Source: Peptococcaceae bacterium (lineage in GTDB: Bacteria > Bacillota > Desulfotomaculia > Desulfotomaculales > Desulfocucumaceae). From it: a stretch of 64,000 nucleotides of DNA. Numbering within the stretch: the first letter of the stretch is position 1; every line of letters starts with the position of its first letter. Both the position numbers and the translations under genes were made by a program. Under the pieces are notes generated by a model. It was not told where the DNA came from. It did not search any database and was given only the letters and a program-made list of their open reading frames with translations. The stretch is from positions 1 through 64,000 of the forward strand of contig JAILZP010000014.1 in NCBI GenBank assembly GCA_023512435.1, in the 5' to 3' direction. Shown in pieces: positions 53,066 to 60,326 of the stretch.

Positions 53066-53923
53066 TTGGAAATCAGGACAATAGGTATTTTGGGGGCCGG
53101 GGCCATGGGCGGCGGCATAGCGCAGGTGGCCGCCCAGGCAGGTTTCCAGGTAAAGCTGTGCGACGTGGACATGAAATTTGTGGACAGGGCCCTGGGGCGC
53201 ATCGGCGGCTTCCTGGCCAAGAGCGTGGAAAAAGGCAAGTTAAGCGAAGCGGAAAAGAGTGAAATACTGGGCCGGATCGTTCCCTGCTCCCGGATGGAGG
53301 ACTTTTCCGACGCGGAACTGGTGATTGAAGCCATCATCGAGGACCTGGAGGCCAAGAAGGAGGCCTTTCAAAGACTGGACCGGGTCTGCGGGCCTGAAGC
53401 CATACTGGCCACCAACACCTCGTCCATGTCCATCACCGTGATCGGCGCGTCCACCGCCAGGCCGGGGAAGGTGGCCGGGACGCACTTTTTCAATCCGCCC
53501 CCGCTGATGAGGCTGGTGGAGATTATCCGGGGTTACGCCACCACCGACGATACGGTGCGGGTTCTTTGCGATGTGGCCGTGAAAATGGGCAAGACTCCCA
53601 TAGAGGTGAAAAAGGACTCCCCCGGCTTCGTGGTCAACAGGATCCTGATCGCCCAGTTCCTGGAGGCCATCCGGCTGGTGGAGGAGGGCGTGGCCACGCC
53701 GAGGGACGTGGACACCGCGGTCAAGCTGGGCCTCAACTACCCCATGGGACCTTTTGAGCTGCAGGATTTTACCGGGGTGGATATAGGGTATTACGTGGCC
53801 AACTATTTTTATGAGGAATTCAAGGATATGCGCTGGAACCCGCCCCAAGCCCTTAAAAGCCTGATCCGGGCCGGCAGGCTGGGCAAGAAAACCGGCGCCG
53901 GGTGGTATGATTACGGCAAGTAA
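53066..53923 (+). CDS. 3-hydroxyacyl-CoA dehydrogenase
   Basis: A 285-residue NAD-dependent enzyme of the 3-hydroxybutyryl-CoA dehydrogenase type. The dinucleotide loop is LGAGAMGGGIAQ (9-20). TNTSSMSITVI, THFFNPPPLMRLVEII (with the catalytic His) and KDSPGFVVNRIL are standard motifs. TTG 53066 is preferred, with GGAGG 8 bases upstream; GTG 53057 overlaps that site. It follows the dehydratase-like pair, so it may oxidise a 3-hydroxyacyl-CoA made by that route. Confidence 0.94.
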   Translation: MEIRTIGILGAGAMGGGIAQVAAQAGFQVKLCDVDMKFVDRALGRIGGFLAKSVEKGKLSEAEKSEILGRIVPCSRMEDFSDAELVIEAIIEDLEAKKEAFQRLDRVCGPEAILATNTSSMSITVIGASTARPGKVAGTHFFNPPPLMRLVEIIRGYATTDDTVRVLCDVAVKMGKTPIEVKKDSPGFVVNRILIAQFLEAIRLVEEGVATPRDVDTAVKLGLNYPMGPFELQDFTGVDIGYYVANYFYEEFKDMRWNPPQALKSLIRAGRLGKKTGAGWYDYGK

Positions 53924-53996
53924 CGGGCCTGAACAAAGATTTGACCTCCGCCCTGGAGTGCGGGGCCAAGAGTTTTATTGCGAGGAGGACCCGGCG

Positions 53997-55745
53997 ATGA
54001 AGAAACTGATGACCGGAAACGAGGCCTTTGCCTTGGGGGCCTACTTGAGCGGGATCAAAGCGGGGGCCGGATATCCGGGCACGCCCAGCACGGAGATACT
54101 GATGAATTTTGCCCGTTATCCCGGGGTGTACGCCGAGTGGTCAACCAACGAGAAGGTGGCCCTGGACGTGGGGGCGGGGGTGGCCTATGCCGGAGGCAGG
54201 GCCCTGGTGACCACCAAGCACGTGGGCCTCAACGTGGCCGCGGACTCGCTCTTTTACACTTCGTACACCGGTTTTAAGGGCGGGCTGGTGATTATCAACG
54301 CCGATGACCCGGAGATGCACAGCTCCCAGAATGAGCAGGACAACCGCTATTACGCGAAGTTTGCAAAGGTGCCCATGCTGGAGCCGGCAGACTCCCAGGA
54401 GGCGTTGGAGTTTGTCAGGCTGGCCGTGGAAATAAGCGAGGCCTTTGATACTCCGGTGATAGTGCGGACCAACACCAGGCTGTCGCACTCCAAGGGAGTG
54501 GTGGAAGTGCCCGGCCGGGCGGAACCGGATCCGGGCGGAGGCGTCCTGGACGGCGTGGAGCGATATGAACGCAATATACCAAAATACGTGATGGTGCCCG
54601 GATTTGCGCGCCAGCGCCACCCGGTGGTCATTGACCGGCTGGCGAAACTTGCCGCTTATGCCGAACAGTCGCCCATCAACCGCATTGAGCCCGGCAGTGG
54701 AAAACTGGGCGTTATCTCCGCCGGCGTGGCCTACCAGTACGCCCGGGAAGTCTTCCCGGAAGCCGCCTTTTTAAAGCTGGGCATGGTCTACCCGTTGCCG
54801 CGGGACCTGATCAAAGGGTTCGCCGCAATGGTGGAACGGGTGGTGGTGGTGGAGGAACTGGAGCCCTTTATCGAAGAACACGTGCGCCTGCTGGGGGTCC
54901 CGGTGACCGGGAAGGATGTCTTTTCCAGGACCGGGGAATTAAGTCCCGAAAAGGTCCGCCGGAGTGCGGCCGGGGCCGGCCTGGCGGAAGCGCCGCCCGA
55001 GGCTGCGGCTGCCCCGTCCCTGCCCGCCCGGCCGCCCATGCTCTGCCCCGGCTGCGCCCACCGCGGGATCTTTTACGCCCTGCAGAGGGTCAGGGCGGTG
55101 GTGCTGGGGGACATCGGCTGCTACACCCTGGGCGCCCTGCCTCCCCTGAGCGCCATGCACACCTGCGGCTGCATGGGGGCCAGCATAGGCGTGGTGCACG
55201 GTGTGGACCTGGTGGGGGTAAAGGACCGGACGGTGGGAGTCATCGGCGACTCCACATTCTTCCACAGCGGCATCCCGCCCCTCATTAACGTGCTTTACAA
55301 CCGGGGGGTGAGCACGGTGATCATCCTGGACAACCGGGTTACGGCCATGACCGGGCACCAGGAGAACCCGGGCACCGGCAGGACGCTGATGAAGGATCCA
55401 GCCCGGAAGATTGATATCGAGGCCCTGGTCCGGGGAATCGGATTTGAAAAGGTGGACGTGGTCGACCCGTATGAATTCAAAGAGGTTGTCCGGGTGCTCA
55501 AGGAACACCTGGATTCAGACGAACCTTCGGTGATCGTGGCCCGGTACCCCTGCGTCCTGTCCGTCCGGGAAAGAAAGGAGCCCTTCACCGTCAACCTGGA
55601 GGCCTGCAACCAGTGCGGCAACTGCCTGCGCATAGGGTGTTCCCCCATCTCAAAGGTGGAGGGAGGGGTGAGCATCGATCCGTCCCTGTGCAACGGGTGC
55701 GGCTTCTGCGCGAAGGTATGTCCCAGGGGGGCCATAACAGCTTAA
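53997..55745 (+). CDS. iorA: Indolepyruvate ferredoxin oxidoreductase alpha subunit
   Basis: A 582-residue thiamine-diphosphate enzyme. The N-terminal pyrimidine-binding domain has GYPGTPSTEIL, the PP-domain has MLCPGCAHRGIF and LGDIGCYTLGALPP, and the C-terminus has two [4Fe-4S] clusters (CNQCGNCLRIGC and CNGCGFCAKVC). IorAB oxidatively decarboxylates aryl pyruvates to aryl-acetyl-CoA with reduction of ferredoxin. ATG 53997 has CGAGGAGG 9 bases upstream. It is separated from iorB by a 161-base gap filled largely by a head-to-head heptad tract. Confidence 0.94.
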   Translation: MKKLMTGNEAFALGAYLSGIKAGAGYPGTPSTEILMNFARYPGVYAEWSTNEKVALDVGAGVAYAGGRALVTTKHVGLNVAADSLFYTSYTGFKGGLVIINADDPEMHSSQNEQDNRYYAKFAKVPMLEPADSQEALEFVRLAVEISEAFDTPVIVRTNTRLSHSKGVVEVPGRAEPDPGGGVLDGVERYERNIPKYVMVPGFARQRHPVVIDRLAKLAAYAEQSPINRIEPGSGKLGVISAGVAYQYAREVFPEAAFLKLGMVYPLPRDLIKGFAAMVERVVVVEELEPFIEEHVRLLGVPVTGKDVFSRTGELSPEKVRRSAAGAGLAEAPPEAAAAPSLPARPPMLCPGCAHRGIFYALQRVRAVVLGDIGCYTLGALPPLSAMHTCGCMGASIGVVHGVDLVGVKDRTVGVIGDSTFFHSGIPPLINVLYNRGVSTVIILDNRVTAMTGHQENPGTGRTLMKDPARKIDIEALVRGIGFEKVDVVDPYEFKEVVRVLKEHLDSDEPSVIVARYPCVLSVRERKEPFTVNLEACNQCGNCLRIGCSPISKVEGGVSIDPSLCNGCGFCAKVCPRGAITA

Positions 55746-55765
55746 GGGTTGCGCTTTACGGTCAG

Positions 55766-55835
55766 GAATTCAGAACTCAGACCCAAGAATTCAGAATTTT
55801 ATTCTGTTTTCTGACTCCTGGATTCTGGATTCCGA
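55766..55835. repeat. Head-to-head heptad tract, ten units
   Basis: Five units of one sense (GAATTCA, GAACTCA, GACCCAA, GAATTCA, GAATTTT; 55766-55800) are followed without a break by five of the opposite sense (ATTCTGT, TTTCTGA, CTCCTGG, ATTCTGG, ATTCCGA; 55801-55835). The halves are complementary and could fold into a 70-base hairpin between iorA and iorB. Confidence 0.85.
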
Positions 55836-55906
55836 CGGGAAATTTTACTTTTCGGGCGATCCAAGTCATTTTCCTGGGTGTAGGTATTTATTAGGAGGAG
55901 AGCATT

Positions 55907-56545
55907 ATGGCTTTTACTAATAAAAAGGTTGACATCCTGGTGGCCGGGGTTGGGGGCCAGGGCACCATCCTGGCCAGCGACATCCTGGCCGAAGTGGGCC
56001 TGAGATGCGGCTACGACGTGAAGAAGGCCGAGGTGCACGGCATGTCCCAGCGGGGAGGGGCCGTGGAAAGCCACATCCGGTGGGGTGAAAAGGTCTTCTC
56101 ACCCCAGGTGGAGGCCGGGAAGGCCGATTACCTGCTGGGCTTTGAAATGCTGGAGACCGCCCGCTGGACCCATTTCCTGGCTCTAGGGGGAACCGTGCTG
56201 ATCAATCGCCACCGCATACCCCCGCCCTCGGTCAACCTGGGCGCCGCGGCCTATCCGTCGGAGGAGGAAATCGAGAGTGTCCTGGGCGCCAGGGCGGCCA
56301 GGGTGTGGTGGATTGACGGCACCGCCATCGCCAGGAAACTGGGCAATCAGACCGTGGCCGGGATGGTCATCCTGGGAGCCTTTTCAAAGCTCCTGGACCA
56401 GCCCGGGGAGGTCTGGACATCGGTAATAGCGGATCTGGTGCCGGAGAAATTTGTCGAACTGAACCTGAAGGCATTCGGGGAGGGGCGCGGGTTGCCGCTT
56501 CCGGCCCAAAAAAAGGGGGGGAATATATGCGAAACGTCTGTGTAA
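55907..56545 (+). CDS. iorB: Indolepyruvate ferredoxin oxidoreductase beta subunit
   Basis: A 212-residue gamma-domain subunit. ILVAGVGGQGTILASDIL is the nucleotide/CoA-site motif, and KKAEVHGMSQRGGAVESHIR is strongly conserved in IorB. Together with IorA it forms the ferredoxin-reducing enzyme. ATG 55907 has TAGGAGGAGAG upstream. It overlaps the thiolase gene by 19 bases, so the thiolase is translated with it. Confidence 0.93.
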   Translation: MAFTNKKVDILVAGVGGQGTILASDILAEVGLRCGYDVKKAEVHGMSQRGGAVESHIRWGEKVFSPQVEAGKADYLLGFEMLETARWTHFLALGGTVLINRHRIPPPSVNLGAAAYPSEEEIESVLGARAARVWWIDGTAIARKLGNQTVAGMVILGAFSKLLDQPGEVWTSVIADLVPEKFVELNLKAFGEGRGLPLPAQKKGGNICETSV

Positions 56546-57699
56546 TTGCCGGCGGGCAGTCCCAGTGGGGGGTGCGCAGGGCCACCCTGAGGGATATGTT
56601 CCAGGAAGCGGGCAAGGCCTGCTTTGAGGACAACCCGGCCGTGACCAACAAGGACATTGACGGCTTGATCGTGGGGTCCGCCTACACCGAGCGCTGCTCC
56701 TTCCAGACCCACCTGGCTCCCCTGGTGGCAGAACACCTGGGAATCAAGCCGAAAAACCTCTGCCTCCGGGTGGAACTACTGTGCGCCACCGGGAGCAGCG
56801 GGATCATGCTGGCCTATGCCATGATTAAAGCGGGCGAGGCCGACGTGGTCATGGTCATCGGCGGAGAAAAGCTCTACACCCCGCAGCGCTGGGAGGTCAA
56901 TTACAGCGAGCTGGCCTCGGTGGACCACGACTGGGACGGCGCCATGGGCCTGGGCCTGCCGCCGCCGGTTTTTGCCGCTGTGGCCAAGCAGCACATGAAG
57001 CTTTACGGCACCACCGAGGAGCAGTTGGCCATGGTTTCGGTGAAGAACCGCCGCAACGGCCTGAACAACCCCAAGGGACAGTTTCGGGAGGAGATCGCCC
57101 TGGAAACCGCCATGAGCGCAAGGCCCATCGTGCGTCCGATGAAGCTTTTCGACTGCTGTCCGGTGACCGACGGGGCCGCAGCCATCATCCTGGCCGCGGA
57201 GGACAGGGCAAAGCACCTGACCGACAAGCCCCTGGTCTACATCCGGGGAACCGGCCAGGCCAGCATGCACAATATGTCCGCCAATTTCAGCAACTGGACC
57301 ACCTGGGAGTCGCTAAAGGTTGCGGCCCAGCAGGCCTACGCCAAGGCCAGGGTGACGCCCCGGGACATCGACGTGGCCCAGACCCACGACTGTTTTACCA
57401 TTTCCGAGATCATCGAGTACGAAGACCTGGGCTTCTGCCGGAAGGGAGAGGGGGGTTACTTCATCCAGGAAGGGAAGTCCGACTTCGGCGGGCAGGTGCC
57501 GGTCAACACCGACGGCGGCCTTCTGAGTTGCGGCCATCCCTTCGGGGCCACCGGCATCCGCCAGGGTATCGAGATCATGCGCCAGCTCAGGGGAGACGCC
57601 GCCAGGCAGGTGGAGGGGGCCCGCATCGGGCTGACCCACAACCTGAGCGGTTTTATCGCCGCCCACACTGTTGTCATCTACGGGAGGGATTTGGAATGA
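56527..57699 (+). CDS. Thiolase family protein (SCP2-like acyl-CoA thiolase)
   Basis: A 390-residue thiolase-fold protein. The nucleophilic Cys lies in LLCATGSSG (Cys86). The second half has QTHDCFTISEIIEYEDLG and GGLLSCGHPFGATG with the active-site His and Cys. Members of this branch work with a small DUF35 zinc/OB-fold protein, which is the next gene. It could cleave a beta-ketoacyl-CoA, as in the BbsAB benzoylsuccinyl-CoA thiolase (an analogy, not proof). Confidence 0.9.
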   Translation: MRNVCVIAGGQSQWGVRRATLRDMFQEAGKACFEDNPAVTNKDIDGLIVGSAYTERCSFQTHLAPLVAEHLGIKPKNLCLRVELLCATGSSGIMLAYAMIKAGEADVVMVIGGEKLYTPQRWEVNYSELASVDHDWDGAMGLGLPPPVFAAVAKQHMKLYGTTEEQLAMVSVKNRRNGLNNPKGQFREEIALETAMSARPIVRPMKLFDCCPVTDGAAAIILAAEDRAKHLTDKPLVYIRGTGQASMHNMSANFSNWTTWESLKVAAQQAYAKARVTPRDIDVAQTHDCFTISEIIEYEDLGFCRKGEGGYFIQEGKSDFGGQVPVNTDGGLLSCGHPFGATGIRQGIEIMRQLRGDAARQVEGARIGLTHNLSGFIAAHTVVIYGRDLE

Positions 57700-58169
57700 A
57701 TTCAGTCCTGCAGGGCAGGTACGCCGTGACCATGGACATGTGGCCCCTGCAAAGCGCGGATTTCAACCGCATTCACCCCTTTTACGACCACCTGAGGCAG
57801 GGCCGGCTGACCACCACCAAATGCCGTGACTGCGGCCGGCAGGCATTTCCTCCCAGGGTGATCTGCCCCGGTTGCCTTTCGGAAAACCTGGAGTGGGTGG
57901 ACCTGCCCGTCACCGGGCGGGTGCTGGTGGCCACCGAGGAGGAGGTGGGGGTGCCCGTGGGGTTTGAAAGCCCCTTGATTCACGCCCTGATTGACCTGGG
58001 AGGGCAGATCATTCTTTTTGCCAGGGTAAAGGGCTGCTCCACGGGCGAACTGAAAGAGGGGGACGAAGTGAGGCTGGTGGTTTTCCCTGTGGACCCGCTG
58101 CCCGTGGACGGCAGGAAGGGAGAGACAATCCTCCAGGAAAGAGTGTTTTTCGCCTTTGAGAAGGTGTAA
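57696..58169 (+). CDS. DUF35 zinc-ribbon/OB-fold partner of the thiolase
   Basis: A 157-residue protein. The rubredoxin-like zinc ribbon has C43, C46, C57 and C60 (CRDCGR, CPGC), followed by an OB-fold (VTGRVLVATEEEVGVP onward). DUF35 proteins bind and activate SCP2-type thiolases and related synthases, probably helping to position the acyl-CoA. The ATG at 57696 overlaps the thiolase stop (ATGA), which shows strong translational coupling. Confidence 0.93.
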   Translation: MNSVLQGRYAVTMDMWPLQSADFNRIHPFYDHLRQGRLTTTKCRDCGRQAFPPRVICPGCLSENLEWVDLPVTGRVLVATEEEVGVPVGFESPLIHALIDLGGQIILFARVKGCSTGELKEGDEVRLVVFPVDPLPVDGRKGETILQERVFFAFEKV

Positions 58170-58283
58170 CGGGCAGGTTGGATGACGGACCGGGGGCCGG
58201 AAACCGCATGCAGTGCTGCAAGCCGGAAGTGGACCCGGGAATAGAGGCTGTCAGGAATATGTCTCCCAAGGCAGGGAAGGTTT

Positions 58284-60086
58284 ATGACAAATGATATTGC
58301 CGTTTCGTCGCCGGCTGTTCTGATGGCGGCCATCCTGGAGTGCACCCACAACGGAATTCTGGCCATAGACGCCGCCGGCAGGATTGCTTTGTGCAACAGC
58401 GCCGCCGGCCGTCTCCTGGGAATCGATCCCGAAGCGGCGTCCGGCAGGCCGGTAAACGATCTGATCCCCGCGGGCCAGTGCATTCTGACCAGGGTTATGG
58501 ACACCGGCCGGCCGGAATTCAGCCGGAAAATTGTAATCAACGGGCGGACCATGGTTTCCAACCATACCCCCCTGGTGGTGGAAGGGAAAATTATCGGGGC
58601 GGTGGCGGTGTTCCAGGACATCACCGAACTGGAGCGGGTGTCCTCGGAGCTCGATTCTGTGCGGCAGCTTTGCAGCCAGCTGGACACCATCATAGAATCT
58701 TCCTTCGACGGCATCATGGTCACCGACTCCCAGGGCAAAGGCGTAAGGATCAACAAGGCCCTGGCCCGCCTTACCGGCCTTGACGAGTCCCATTTCGTGG
58801 GCAAGCCCATTGACGACCTGTTCAGAAAGGGAATATTCAGGTGTGAATCGGTGACCATTAAGGCCCTCAAAGAGGGCCGCACCGTTACCGGGGTCCAGTA
58901 CGTCAATCCCACCGGCAAGGAGGTGCTGGTCACCGGCAACCCCGTCTGCGATGCCGACGGAAAGGTGGCCTGGGTGCTGACCAATGTGCGGGATGTCACC
59001 GAGCTGAATCAGCTCAAGGAAAAACTGCGGGAGTCAGAAATGCTTACCGCCAGGTACCACGCGGAACTGTCGCAGTTGATGGTGGAGAAGTTCATGCAGG
59101 GCGCGGTGGTGGCCGAAAGCCAGGAAATGCTTAAGGTTCTGAGCCTGGCGGTGCGCGTGGCGCAGACCGACAGCACCGTCCTGATCACCGGCGAGTCCGG
59201 GTCGGGAAAAGAGGTGGTGGCCCGGGTTATCCACAACGCCAGCGAAAGGGCCGGGGAAGGGAACCTGATTCAGATCAACTGCGGGGCCATCCCCGAAAAT
59301 CTCCTGGAGGCCGAGCTTTTCGGCTATGAGCCAGGCGCTTTCACCGGCGCCAGGAAACAGGGCAAATTGGGACTGTTTGAAATGGCCAACAGGGGTACGA
59401 TTATGCTGGACGAGGTGGCGGAGCTGCCCCTCAATCTTCAAGTCAAGCTTCTGCGGGTGATCCAGGAACAGGAGGTTTACCGTCTGGGAGGCACCAGGCC
59501 CATTAAGCTGGATGTGCGGATAATTGCGGCCACCAACAGGGACCTGTGGGCCTGCGTTGAACAGGGAACTTTCCGGGAGGACCTTTTTTACCGGATAAAC
59601 GTGGTGCCCATCAACGTGCCCCCTTTGCGGCAGCGGCGGGAGGACATTGTGCCCCTGGCCCTGCACTTTTTGAAAGCGTTCAAGGATAAATACCGGGTGG
59701 AGAAGCGCCTTGATCCCAGGGCCATGGCGGTGCTGGAGGAATACCACTGGCCGGGCAATATACGGGAGCTGGAAAACGTGATTGAGCGGCTGGGGGTTTT
59801 TTGTGAGGGCGAAGTAATCACCGCCCAGCAGGTCAGGGAACAGCTTTACCGGAACGAAAAAAAGGAAAAGAAGCCTCCGCCGCCCATTACGGTGAACAGC
59901 CTGCTGCCACTGAAGGACGCCCAGGAGATGATTGAAAGGGAACTTCTGAATCTGGCCCTGGCCAGGTGCAAGACCACCCGGAAGGCGGCCAAGGCTTTGG
60001 GGATCGCACATTCCAGCGTGGTGCGCAAGGCGGCCCGCTATAAGATGGAGATGGTGCGGCAGTGGACCACGAGGGGCGGGAATTAG
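58284..60086 (+). CDS. Sigma-54-dependent activator with two PAS domains
   Basis: A 600-residue enhancer-binding protein. PAS domains are at about 10-115 (ILECTHNGILAIDAAGR) and 130-245 (IIESSFDGIMVTDSQGK). AAA+ motifs are GESGSGKE (303-310), GAFTGA (351-356) and MLDEVAEL. The C-terminal helix-turn-helix is KTTRKAAKALGIAHSSVVRKA. It sits between the thiolase operon and a benzoate-CoA-ligase-like gene, so it likely senses an aromatic or acyl ligand and controls one or both (inference). No strong -24/-12 site was found nearby. Confidence 0.94.
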   Translation: MTNDIAVSSPAVLMAAILECTHNGILAIDAAGRIALCNSAAGRLLGIDPEAASGRPVNDLIPAGQCILTRVMDTGRPEFSRKIVINGRTMVSNHTPLVVEGKIIGAVAVFQDITELERVSSELDSVRQLCSQLDTIIESSFDGIMVTDSQGKGVRINKALARLTGLDESHFVGKPIDDLFRKGIFRCESVTIKALKEGRTVTGVQYVNPTGKEVLVTGNPVCDADGKVAWVLTNVRDVTELNQLKEKLRESEMLTARYHAELSQLMVEKFMQGAVVAESQEMLKVLSLAVRVAQTDSTVLITGESGSGKEVVARVIHNASERAGEGNLIQINCGAIPENLLEAELFGYEPGAFTGARKQGKLGLFEMANRGTIMLDEVAELPLNLQVKLLRVIQEQEVYRLGGTRPIKLDVRIIAATNRDLWACVEQGTFREDLFYRINVVPINVPPLRQRREDIVPLALHFLKAFKDKYRVEKRLDPRAMAVLEEYHWPGNIRELENVIERLGVFCEGEVITAQQVREQLYRNEKKEKKPPPPITVNSLLPLKDAQEMIERELLNLALARCKTTRKAAKALGIAHSSVVRKAARYKMEMVRQWTTRGGN

Positions 60087-60125
60087 TCTCCGGCCGGAAG
60101 CAATATTGATTCCCGGCGCCTTAAT

Positions 60126-60250
60126 TTGCAGGCATGGTGCATTGCAGGTACATTGGACCAATGCGGCACCAATTTCAAGAGAACAAAAACTGGAGCACAG
60201 TTACATAAAAATAAAAAAATATCGGTAAATTGCCGCAATACAAAAAATAT
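60126..60250 (+). promoter_or_regulatory. Leader and operator region before the benzoate-CoA-ligase-like gene
   Basis: TTGCAGG occurs twice (60126-60132 and 60142-60148, starts 16 bases apart). A perfect palindrome CATTGG-A-CCAATG spans 60151-60163. TGCGGCA followed by AATTT (60162-60175) can pair with AAATT and GCCGCA (60226-60236). A terminator-like hairpin follows at 60251. Confidence 0.45.
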
Positions 60251-60290
60251 CCGCCGCCGGGCGAAGTGTCTGGCGGCGGGTCTTCTTTTT
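60251..60290 (+). terminator. Terminator or attenuator just before the ligase gene
   Basis: CCGCCGCC (60251-60258) pairs with GGCGGCGG (60272-60279), followed by TCTTCTTTTT. Only 36 bases separate it from the ligase ATG, too few for a separate promoter, so transcription probably passes through it. Confidence 0.75.
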
Positions 60291-60326
60291 GCTAAATGGT
60301 TTTTTAAAAATGAAAGGGGGAGTAGC

